64,000 bases of DNA from Clostridium saccharoperbutylacetonicum N1-4(HMT) (GTDB lineage: Bacteria > Bacillota > Clostridia > Clostridiales > Clostridiaceae). A program made the position numbers and the translations under genes. Shown one piece after another: positions 53,191-61,042 of this stretch (positions are counted from its first letter, which is position 1; each line of letters opens with the position of its first letter). The notes below the pieces were generated by a model, which saw only the letters and a list, made by a program, of their open reading frames with translations, ran no database searches and was not told the DNA's origin. The stretch spans positions 1,859,001 through 1,923,000 of the forward strand of contig NC_020291.1 in the NCBI RefSeq assembly GCF_000340885.1, in the 5' to 3' direction.

Positions 53191-53222
53191 TTATAAAAAT
53201 TTAAAAGGTAAGGTGAAATAAT

Positions 53223-54170
53223 ATGAGTAAATTTAAAGTTATGGGAATTACGGCTGGAAGACATGATGGAAATTCAGAAATTTTATTAAAACAAGCACTT
53301 CTTGAATGTGAAAAAGCAGGCGCAGAAGTAATAATGGTAAATCTTCATGATTATCATATAGAAGATTGTACAGGCTGCACTGCATGTTCACAAGGAATGG
53401 CAATGGGAAAACGCGTTCCTTGTACACTAAAAGACAAAGATGATAAAGATAAACTAACTACCGCTTTACTAGAACAAGATGCAGTAATAGTTTCAGCTCC
53501 AACATATGACTTAATGCCTTCTGCTACATATTTAAAATTTGCACATAGAAATTTAGCTTATGAATCTTCCTTTTTACAATCAATCGGTGCAATAGAAAAA
53601 AGAGATAGAGTAGCTGGAATTATTTCAGCTGGAGGATCAACACGTTCTTGGCAGTCTATGGCTTTAGAATGCATGGGAGCAACTATGTTTACACATTCCT
53701 TTAAAATTGTTGATATGATTTTAGCAAAAAGAGTGCCTACTGCTGCACAATGTTTATTAAATGATGAACTTATGGAAAGAGCATCAGAAATGGGGAAAAA
53801 TATAATGAAAGCCCTTGAAACACCTGTAGCTGAAAGAAAATGGTTAGGAGAGGAAGGCTTTGGATGGTGTCCGAATTGTCATTCAAATGCACTTGTAAAA
53901 GGGGAAGTGCAATGGGATGGAACATATTGGCCAATTGAATGTCAAGTATGTGGTGCAGGTGGAGACTTAGAGAAGGATGAAAAAGGAGAATGGAAGTTTG
54001 TAATAGCTGAAAATGGATTGATTCGCGACCGTATGACAGATGAAGGTCGTCAACATCATTTGGTAGAAATTGGTGAAACTCATGGGATCTTCTATGTGCC
54101 AGAAAATAGAGCGATAATCAATGAGAAAATTAAAAAATTTAAAGAATTGAAATTTCCAACAATTGAGTAA
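53223..54170 (+). CDS. NAD(P)H-dependent FMN reductase, flavodoxin fold, with zinc ribbon
   Basis: A 315-residue protein. Residues 1-190 are an FMN reductase/iron-sulfur flavoprotein-like flavodoxin fold: GITAGRHDGNSEILLKQAL phosphate loop, DCTGCTACSQG cysteine loop, SAPTYDLMPSATYLKF. Residues ~210-260 hold CPNC ... CQVC (WCPNCHSNAL, ECQVCGAGG), a four-Cys zinc or iron ribbon. It probably supplies electrons to the FAD enzyme upstream. AAGGTGAAATA precedes the ATG. The Cys-loop may bind a [4Fe-4S] cluster. Confidence 0.86.
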   Translation: MSKFKVMGITAGRHDGNSEILLKQALLECEKAGAEVIMVNLHDYHIEDCTGCTACSQGMAMGKRVPCTLKDKDDKDKLTTALLEQDAVIVSAPTYDLMPSATYLKFAHRNLAYESSFLQSIGAIEKRDRVAGIISAGGSTRSWQSMALECMGATMFTHSFKIVDMILAKRVPTAAQCLLNDELMERASEMGKNIMKALETPVAERKWLGEEGFGWCPNCHSNALVKGEVQWDGTYWPIECQVCGAGGDLEKDEKGEWKFVIAENGLIRDRMTDEGRQHHLVEIGETHGIFYVPENRAIINEKIKKFKELKFPTIE

Positions 54171-54325
54171 TAAATAATTAAACTGTCTAAGCAGCAAAGG
54201 GACTAACTTTTCATAATGTTGATAAATATAGTAACCTAGCTGCTATTTTTCTAAGCTTATATAAAAAATGGACGTAGAAATATAATATTTAATGACTATA
54301 TCGATTTTATATTGGAGGAATCATT

Positions 54326-54877
54326 ATGAAAATTAATAGAAAAGTAAGATTAGTTCAAGCATTATATGGTTCAATTATATTAACTGTGATGATGCAGCCT
54401 ATTGGAATGTTGGGTTATGGTAGTTACATATGGATGTTGTTTATGCCATTATTACTATTTTTTGCATTTGGTGCTAACTTTAAGATTATACCATCCATGA
54501 TAGTCTCGTATATATGTGGAGTGGCATGGGCACTTGTTAATGGAGTTTTAGCTGGACTTCTAGGAGGTCTTCTACCAGAAACAATGGTTAATATAGCCGC
54601 ACCTATAATTGTGATATTCTGTATTTTAACCGTTCATGAAAATTTCTTAGCTAAAACTATAGTTGGCAATGTACCTGCTTTATTTATGGGCTTAGCATCA
54701 ACGTTTTTCTCATTCTTGATTGTTCCAGCTAATGCACCAGCTATAACACCGGTACATTTAATAGGATTTTTCTTATATGGAATTTTACTTTCAGTTATAT
54801 TAGCAGGTGGTGGCTTTGCAGTGTGTAGTTTGATATTTGGTAAAGATAAAGTTATTGAAGTGTTTGAAGGAAAATAG
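54326..54877 (+). CDS. DUF1097-like membrane protein
   Basis: A 183-residue membrane protein with about five to six helices (YGSYIWMLFMPLLLFFAFG, MIVSYICGVAWALVNGVLAG, APIIVIFCILTVHE, LFMGLASTFFSFLIVPA, FFLYGILLSVILAGGGFAV). It resembles the DUF1097 family. Placed after the flavodoxin-fold reductase with TTGGAGG upstream, it may transport or retain the substrate or product of the flavoprotein pair. Function otherwise unknown. Confidence 0.75.
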   Translation: MKINRKVRLVQALYGSIILTVMMQPIGMLGYGSYIWMLFMPLLLFFAFGANFKIIPSMIVSYICGVAWALVNGVLAGLLGGLLPETMVNIAAPIIVIFCILTVHENFLAKTIVGNVPALFMGLASTFFSFLIVPANAPAITPVHLIGFFLYGILLSVILAGGGFAVCSLIFGKDKVIEVFEGK

Positions 54878-55507
54878 ACGAGTTTAATTGTATATATGTT
54901 GTAAAAAGAATTGTCCAACAAGTGAATTTTTAATTTTAGACAATAATAAAGTTGTAAGGAATATTACTTAAAACTCACAAATTTAATAGAATAACTTAAA
55001 GAGCTATGCACATCTGAAAAGAGTGGCTATGCCACAATACGCACCTATAAAAAGAGTGGCTATGCCACAATACGGAACTTATACACCTATAAAAAGAGCA
55101 GCTATGCTGCAACAACGGATCTTAATTATTTCAGTTAGCAGTTAACAGTTTACAATTGAGTAGAAAAGTAGATGGCTATTCCATAATACAAAATTTTCCT
55201 GAAACCAAGAACTAATTCACTTTTCCCTTTGGGATTTCTTTAATTGCAATGTATAATTTTAATTAGAATTTATATATATGAACAGCTTATATTTTTATAT
55301 ATACATACTCAAATTGTTTTGGAAATTGAAGTCCCTTGTGGTTCAGCTACTTATTTTTTTTGTATATATATACTCAAATACCAATTAAAAGTATTGGAAT
55401 TGGAAGTATAAGATTATATAATAGTGGTTGAATAACTAAATTTTCATTAGAAAAGAATATGTTCTAATATTCATAATAAAGATGAAGTTAAGAAAGGGAA
55501 TTGATTT
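54878..55507. other. Intergenic region with tandem hairpin repeats
   Basis: Three tandem units at 55017-55118 each carry (CACCTATA)AAAAGAG followed by a hairpin with a TAT loop. Units 1 and 2 read GTGGCTATGCCAC and unit 3 reads GCAGCTATGCTGC. The rest is AT-rich; a piece of the short dispersed repeat is near 54900-54930, and TATATATACTCAAAT occurs at about 55297 and 55363. No gene is seen. Confidence 0.7.
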
Positions 55508-58207
55508 ATGAAGAGAATCGAATTAATTCTTATGAAGCTTAAAGAGAAAACGAGTACAAATCCTAATGGCTGTTCTGCAATGGAAATTGCAGAAGAATTA
55601 AAGCTTATTAGAGGAAATGTTAGTACTGATTTAAATAAGTTAGTAAGTGAAGGTAGGGCTATCAAGTTAAAAGGAAAGCCAACTTTATTTATTGCTACTG
55701 ATGAAGAAAAGGATGAATCAGAAGTATCTGTAATAAATAAATTTTCAGAGGCAAACCCAAGTTTATATACTGCAATAGAACAAGCTAAAGCAGCTATATT
55801 ATATCCACCTAATGGTATGAATTTATTGCTTCTTGGAGAAACTGGTGTTGGTAAATCTACTTTTGCAGGTATTATATATAAGTATGCAATTGAAATGAAG
55901 GTAATGCCTAAAGAAAGTCCCTTTATAACCTTTAACTGTGCAGATTATGCTAATAATCCTCAGTTATTACTTGGACAATTATTTGGAGTGAAAAAGGGTG
56001 CATATACAGGTGCTGATTCTGATAAGCAAGGTCTTTTAGAAAAAGCCGATGGAGGGATTTTGTTTTTAGATGAAGTTCATAGACTACCAGCAGAGGGACA
56101 GGAAATGTTTTTTACCTTTATGGATAGAGGAGTTTATAGAAGACTTGGAGAAACTGATAGTGAAAGAAGTGCAAAGGTACTTATAATAACTGCTACAACT
56201 GAAGATCCAAACATGAATTTACTTCAAACCTTTACAAGAAGAATTCCAATGGTAATAAATATACCAGCCTTAAGAAATAGGGGAATGGAAGAAAGATTTA
56301 ATCTTATAAAGCAATTTATGATTGAAGAATCTGGCCGCTTAGGAAAGAGTATTAAGGTATCAGTAAATTCCTTAAAAGCCTTTTTATCTTATGATTGCCC
56401 TAATAATATAGGACAGTTAAAATCTGATATACAGCTTACTTGTGCTAAAGCTTATGCAGAATTTCTTTCTAATAGAAAAGAAGATATAAGGATTAGTAGT
56501 CTAGAATTGCAGCCTTATATAAGAGAAGGGTTATATAAAGAAGTTGAGCATAGACAATTATGGAACAAATTAATTGATATAAATAATAGATATTGTGTTT
56601 TTGACAAAAATGAAAAGCAAATGATTTTTGAAGAAAAAGAACAAAATCAAAATATTTATGAAATGTTAGAGGCAAAAACCAGGGAACTTAAAGCAAAGGG
56701 AATTGAAGGTAAACAATTTGAAGAAGAAATGGAAAGTGACATAGAAGAGTATTTTAAAAATTACATGATTAAGTTTCATAATAAGGCGGATACTGCAAAT
56801 TTTGAAAACATCATTGAACCATATATTATGAGTGTAATAAAAAAAGTTGTGAACTATTGTGAAACAGAATTAAAAAGAGAGCTTGATAAGCAGATATACT
56901 ATGGCTTAGCAGTTCATATAAGCAATTCTATAGATAGAATTAAAAGAAATAAAAAAATTGAAAATCCAAAGTTAAATAAGATAAGAAAAGAATATAGTAA
57001 AGAATTCAATATTGCCCTAGAAGCTTTAAAGCTAATAGAAGAAGCTATAGACAGGGAAGTTCCTATTGATGAAGCTGGATTTTTAACTATGTTTTTAATT
57101 TACAATAGCGGAAAAATAAAAAATAAACGAGATAATGTAAAGGTAATAATCATTGCCCATGGGGAAGGAACAGCTACTTGCATGGCTAATGCAGTAAATG
57201 GACTTTTAGGAACACAATATACTAAAGGAATAAATGCCCCAATAGAGGAAAAACCACAAGTTATATTAGAAAGAACTAAGGATTACATTAGGGAAAATAA
57301 AATTACCTCAGATGTTTTATTCTTAGTTGATATGGGATCTTTGGTTACCTTTGGTAAAGAAATAGAAGTAGAATTTAAAATAAAAACAAGGACAATTCCT
57401 TTGGTAAGTACTTTACATTGCATTGAAGCTACTAGAAAAGCTATGATTGGATATACTTTAGATGAAATATATAGGGATACCTTGGAGGTGAATAATCTAT
57501 ATGACAACAATGTATTAGATTATATTCCAGAAGCGCCTGAAGAAAGAAAGTTAGCAATCATAACAGTATGTACTACTGGCGAAGGCAGCGCTAAAGCTAT
57601 GAAGGCATTACTAGAAAGAAATCTAAAGTTTGAAAATGATTTTCTAGAAATAGTTCCTGTTAATTTTATAGGAAAAGAAAGCATATATAGTAGATTAGAT
57701 AAATTATCAAATAAATATGAAATAATTTGTTTAGTTAGCCCTTTTGAACTTGAAAGTGATTATATACAATATAATTTGGAAGATATCATTGAGGGCAATT
57801 GCATAGAAAATATACAGGATTTAATAAATAGAGAAAAAGTTTATGCAAGGATGGAAGAAACCTTAGAACATCAATTAAAGAACATTGAAGGTAAAGCAGT
57901 TCTTAGTGATATAAAAAGGTTCACTACAACAGTTACTAAGCTGCTAAATATAAAATTAACCTCAAATGCAGTTATAGGAATAACACTTCATATGGCAGTA
58001 ATGATAGATAGATTATGTGGTGATCAAGGTGTAGACGCATATAACAACATGGATTCATGCATAAAAGAAAATTCAGAATTATATAGAATAATAAAAACTG
58101 AATGTTCAAGATTAAATACTAAGTACACAATTTATATTACAGATGATGAAATATGCTATCTCATGAATTTATTTACAATGAAAAGTAGAAAAAATAAAGC
58201 ACATTGA
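55508..58207 (+). CDS. LevR-family sigma-54-dependent activator with PTS regulatory domains
   Basis: An 899-residue activator. Order: N-terminal winged helix (AMEIAEELKLIRGNVSTDLNK); AAA+ domain with Walker A GETGVGKSTFAG, sigma-54 contact loop GAYTGAD (consensus GAFTGA) and Walker B GGILFLDEVHRL; a first PRD (about 450-550, YYGLAVHISNSIDRI); an EIIA-mannose-like domain (VKVIIIAHGEGTATCMANAV, about 565-690); an EIIB-like segment (KLAIITVCTTGEGSA); and a second PRD (GITLHMAVMIDRLCG). PTS phosphorylation of these domains should couple activity to sugar supply. It is followed by a -24/-12 promoter and PTS genes, its probable target. Confidence 0.94.
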   Translation: MKRIELILMKLKEKTSTNPNGCSAMEIAEELKLIRGNVSTDLNKLVSEGRAIKLKGKPTLFIATDEEKDESEVSVINKFSEANPSLYTAIEQAKAAILYPPNGMNLLLLGETGVGKSTFAGIIYKYAIEMKVMPKESPFITFNCADYANNPQLLLGQLFGVKKGAYTGADSDKQGLLEKADGGILFLDEVHRLPAEGQEMFFTFMDRGVYRRLGETDSERSAKVLIITATTEDPNMNLLQTFTRRIPMVINIPALRNRGMEERFNLIKQFMIEESGRLGKSIKVSVNSLKAFLSYDCPNNIGQLKSDIQLTCAKAYAEFLSNRKEDIRISSLELQPYIREGLYKEVEHRQLWNKLIDINNRYCVFDKNEKQMIFEEKEQNQNIYEMLEAKTRELKAKGIEGKQFEEEMESDIEEYFKNYMIKFHNKADTANFENIIEPYIMSVIKKVVNYCETELKRELDKQIYYGLAVHISNSIDRIKRNKKIENPKLNKIRKEYSKEFNIALEALKLIEEAIDREVPIDEAGFLTMFLIYNSGKIKNKRDNVKVIIIAHGEGTATCMANAVNGLLGTQYTKGINAPIEEKPQVILERTKDYIRENKITSDVLFLVDMGSLVTFGKEIEVEFKIKTRTIPLVSTLHCIEATRKAMIGYTLDEIYRDTLEVNNLYDNNVLDYIPEAPEERKLAIITVCTTGEGSAKAMKALLERNLKFENDFLEIVPVNFIGKESIYSRLDKLSNKYEIICLVSPFELESDYIQYNLEDIIEGNCIENIQDLINREKVYARMEETLEHQLKNIEGKAVLSDIKRFTTTVTKLLNIKLTSNAVIGITLHMAVMIDRLCGDQGVDAYNNMDSCIKENSELYRIIKTECSRLNTKYTIYITDDEICYLMNLFTMKSRKNKAH

Positions 58208-58221
58208 TAATGTGCTTCAAA

Positions 58222-58270
58222 AGGTTTTCAAAAAGTAAAGCACATAAATACTTTTTGGAAACCTTTTTTA
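58222..58270 (+). terminator. Terminator after the LevR-like gene
   Basis: AAGGTTTTCAAAAAGTA / TACTTTTTGGAAACCTT stem around an 11-base loop, followed by TTTTT. A second small hairpin AAGCACAT / ATGTGCTT overlaps the stop codon region. Confidence 0.86.
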
Positions 58271-58340
58271 TATTAAGCTAAAAAGGCTGAAATACAGGGC
58301 TTGAAGAAATTAATAAAAAAATTTTATTAATCCTTTAAGT

Positions 58341-58356
58341 TGGCATGAAGATTGCT
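58341..58356 (+). promoter_or_regulatory. Sigma-54 (-24/-12) promoter of the PTS operon
   Basis: TGGCATGAAGATTGCT: GG and GC are separated by exactly 10 bases as required (consensus TGGCAC-N5-TTGCA). It lies 51 bases before the PTS IIA start and directly after the activator gene. A palindrome ATTAATAAAA / TTTTATTAAT (58309-58331) is immediately upstream. Confidence 0.88.
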
Positions 58357-58406
58357 ATATATATTATTGAGATGCAAATCAAATAATTAAAATAGAAGGT
58401 GAAGAA

Positions 58407-58724
58407 ATGGATACATTATCAATGGATCAAGTAGTTATGGAATTAGTAGTTAATGGCGGACATGCAAGAAGTAAATCTATGGAAGCTATTAAAGCAGCAA
58501 AAAAAGGTGATTTTGAGTTTGCAAAGGAAAAAATAAAGGAAGCTAATGAAGCCTTAAATAACGCTCATAATTTTCAAACTAGCTTAATTCAAAAAGAAGC
58601 AGCTGGAGAAAAAGTAGAAATAAGTTTACTTATGGTGCATGCTCAAGATCATTTAATGAATGCTATGACAGTAAGAGATTTAGCAAAAGAAATGGTTTCT
58701 ATGTATGAAGAGTTTAGAAAGTAG
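58407..58724 (+). CDS. PTS lactose/cellobiose-type IIA component
   Basis: A 105-residue helical-bundle IIA protein of the Lac family. The phosphorylated residue is His78 in LLMVHAQDHLM. The opening MELVVNGGHARSKSMEAIKA is typical. It passes phosphate from HPr to the IIB protein encoded at 58896. GAAGGTGAAG precedes the ATG. Confidence 0.94.
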   Translation: MDTLSMDQVVMELVVNGGHARSKSMEAIKAAKKGDFEFAKEKIKEANEALNNAHNFQTSLIQKEAAGEKVEISLLMVHAQDHLMNAMTVRDLAKEMVSMYEEFRK

Positions 58725-58736
58725 TTATTATATTTA

Positions 58737-58850
58737 TATTGCAATTGTCAATATTCAATTCCCCACAGGGTACCCTTTTAGGGCATCAAGGATCAATTGA
58801 TGACGAAGTCCCTTCAGGATTTCTTGAATTGAAGGTACAATCTTAATTAG
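58737..58850 (-). repeat. Short dispersed repeat, inverted copy
   Basis: Inverted relative of 53080-53190 (GATGCCCTAAAAGGGTACCC on the minus strand), with CCCTTCAGGATTTCTTGAATT added. It sits inside the PTS operon between IIA and IIB, so it is transcribed. Confidence 0.65.
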
Positions 58851-58895
58851 AATTTTTATATTAAAATAAAAAGTTAAATTTTAGGAGGAATAAAA

Positions 58896-59201
58896 ATGAG
58901 ATATATAACTTTAGTTTGTGCAGCAGGTATGTCAACAAGTATATTAATGGGTAGGATGCAAGAAAGTGCAAAGAAACAAGGAATAGAAGCAAAGATTGTT
59001 GCTATGTCAGAATCAAAATTTGAGGAATATGAAGAACCAACAGAAGTTTTACTTTTAGGGCCTCAAATTGAATATATGGCAGATGAAATGAAGGAACAAT
59101 ATGAACCAAAGGGAATTAAAGTAGCCGTAATAGATATGATGGATTACGGAACTCTTAATGGAGAAAAAGTTTTAAAGGATGCACTTGCATTATTAGATTA
59201 A
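58896..59201 (+). CDS. PTS lactose/cellobiose-type IIB component
   Basis: A 101-residue IIB protein with the active-site Cys8 in LVCAAGMSTS and the following SKFEEYEEPTEVLLLGPQI strand. It takes phosphate from IIA and transfers it to sugar bound in IIC. AGGAGG precedes the ATG. The 170-bp gap after IIA holds the short repeat. Confidence 0.95.
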   Translation: MRYITLVCAAGMSTSILMGRMQESAKKQGIEAKIVAMSESKFEEYEEPTEVLLLGPQIEYMADEMKEQYEPKGIKVAVIDMMDYGTLNGEKVLKDALALLD

Positions 59202-59283
59202 TCTAGAAAATTAGGATTAATATTTTAGTGAATTGCAAAACTAATGAAAATTAAATTGGATAAATTATTGAGGAGGAATTATT

Positions 59284-60552
59284 ATGTCAAATTTTGATGC
59301 AAAAGCTATATCTAAGAAAATATCCCCAATATTAAATAAGATTCAAAAGAGTAAATTAGCTAATGGTATTTCAGGGGGAATGATGGTTGCAATGCCTATT
59401 ACACTTTTTGGTGCCTTTGCTGCATTGTTTTTAAATGTACCAATACCAGCATGGAAAGGTTTTATTGCAGCAACAGGAATTGCCTATGCCTTAAATGTAG
59501 CTATTATGTTTTCAACAAACTTTTTAGCTGTAGTTTTTGCAGTAACTATAGCAAGCAGTTATGCAAAACAATATAAAGAAGATGGAACAGTTCCATCGCT
59601 ATTAGCTTTGGTTTGCTTTTTCATAGTAACGCCGTTTACTACAGAGAAAGCAGGTACTACACTCTCTATGTACTGGTTAGGGGCACCTGGTATATTTTCA
59701 GCTATGATTATTGCTATAGTATCAACTAGAGTATACATCTATATTAAGCAAAAAGGGATCACTATTAAGATGCCTTCAACTGTACCACCTGTTGTATCAA
59801 GTAGTTTTAGCAGCTTGATACCTGGTTTTGCATCTATTATTATATTTATAATTGTTGCAGCTCTTTTTGCTGCAACCCCATTTAAAACTATGCACCAATT
59901 TATATATAACTTTGTTCAAACTCCACTACAAGGGGTTGGTGGAAATATTGTATCAATAATAATTTTATGGACATTTGCACAAGTATTATGGTTCTTTGGT
60001 ATTCATGGAACATTGGTTATTTATTCAGTTGTACTTCCAATATTTACAGCAATGGATGCTGCACAATTAGCAGCATACTCAGCAGGAGAAGCTCTTCCTA
60101 ACATAACAGGCCGTGCATTTGTAAGTACCTATACAATGTCTGCAAGTGCTATTGGATTTACACTACTTATGTTATTTGCAGCTAAGAGTAAACAATATAA
60201 AACTTTAGGAAAGCTAACAACAATACCAGCTCTATTTGGAATTAGTGAACCATTAGTTTTTGGTACACCTTTAGTATTTAACTTTAAGTTTGTTGTTCCA
60301 TTCGTATTTATGAATGCAATTAACTTAACTATTGCATATTTCTTAACAGTAGTAGGAATAATTCCAAGAGTTGCAGGAATATCTGGTATGAGTGGAATAC
60401 CAATAGTAATTACTGGTTTTGTAGAAGGAAGCTGGAAGATAGCTGCATTACAAGTTGTACTTGTAGGTTTGTCAACTTTAGTGTGGTATCCATTCTTTAG
60501 AAAAGCTGATAAAGAAGCTTATGAATTAGAACAAAATACAGAAAATCAATAA
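59284..60552 (+). CDS. PTS lactose/cellobiose-type IIC permease
   Basis: A 422-residue membrane protein of about 10 helices with the PTS_EIIC signature. The conserved His-containing loop WFFGIHGTLVIYSV and the signature around GISEPLVFGTPLVFN bind and phosphorylate the sugar. The genetic neighbourhood (GH2 enzyme) suggests a beta-galactoside or related disaccharide; cellobiose-type substrates are an alternative. GAGGAGG precedes the ATG. Confidence 0.95.
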   Translation: MSNFDAKAISKKISPILNKIQKSKLANGISGGMMVAMPITLFGAFAALFLNVPIPAWKGFIAATGIAYALNVAIMFSTNFLAVVFAVTIASSYAKQYKEDGTVPSLLALVCFFIVTPFTTEKAGTTLSMYWLGAPGIFSAMIIAIVSTRVYIYIKQKGITIKMPSTVPPVVSSSFSSLIPGFASIIIFIIVAALFAATPFKTMHQFIYNFVQTPLQGVGGNIVSIIILWTFAQVLWFFGIHGTLVIYSVVLPIFTAMDAAQLAAYSAGEALPNITGRAFVSTYTMSASAIGFTLLMLFAAKSKQYKTLGKLTTIPALFGISEPLVFGTPLVFNFKFVVPFVFMNAINLTIAYFLTVVGIIPRVAGISGMSGIPIVITGFVEGSWKIAALQVVLVGLSTLVWYPFFRKADKEAYELEQNTENQ

Positions 60553-60570
60553 TATAAGCTTAAAATAAAA

Positions 60571-60954
60571 TATAGATATCCAGCGCGAGAATTAAACTTA
60601 TGTGGTAAATTACCGAAATCCAATACATTTATCTTCCACAGGACTAGTGAAATTTTCGCTGGAAGGTTCTAAATGGCGGCTTGTAGTCATTTCAGCGTGT
60701 TCCGATTGATAAATCGGACAAGCTGAAATGAAACAAGCCGTAGGGGAAACTCGACTCACGTTCGTTCGCTGAGTAAGCGATTCACACCAAATCACAGATT
60801 TGGGTTCTCTGCTTAACAACCTTCAACAGCTCAATTTCACATGCCTGCTTCCAGAAAAATGTATCTGATTTCTAGTGTAGTGTTACGATTATAATTTCTC
60901 AATCATGTATTTATATTCCATTTATAAGTTTGATTATTAATTGAGATATCTATA
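60571..60954 (+). repeat. Long dispersed repeat, copy 4
   Basis: Begins TATAGATATCCAGCGC and ends GAGATATCTATA. Same core as the other copies and the same CTCGACTCACGTTCGTTCGC insert as copy 3. A hairpin ACCACCACT (60978) / AGTGGTGGT (60992) follows, between the IIC and GH2 genes; without a good T run it may be only a partial terminator or an mRNA processing site. Confidence 0.88.
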
Positions 60955-61042
60955 TGTATAAATAAATTTAAATTTTGACCACCACTTTTTTAGTGGTGGT
61001 TGAATTTGCAATTCGAATATTATTAATAAGGAGGAGAAGATT

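Noticed and set aside
55017..55118. A CRISPR array
   Set aside because: Only three units, with the repeat containing the variable part and no spacers of constant length; no cas genes in the window.
58309..58331. Palindrome ATTAATAAAA/TTTTATTAAT as the activator binding site
   Set aside because: It is only about 10 bp upstream of the -24 element, too close for a usual upstream activating sequence; it may be a chance AT-rich palindrome.
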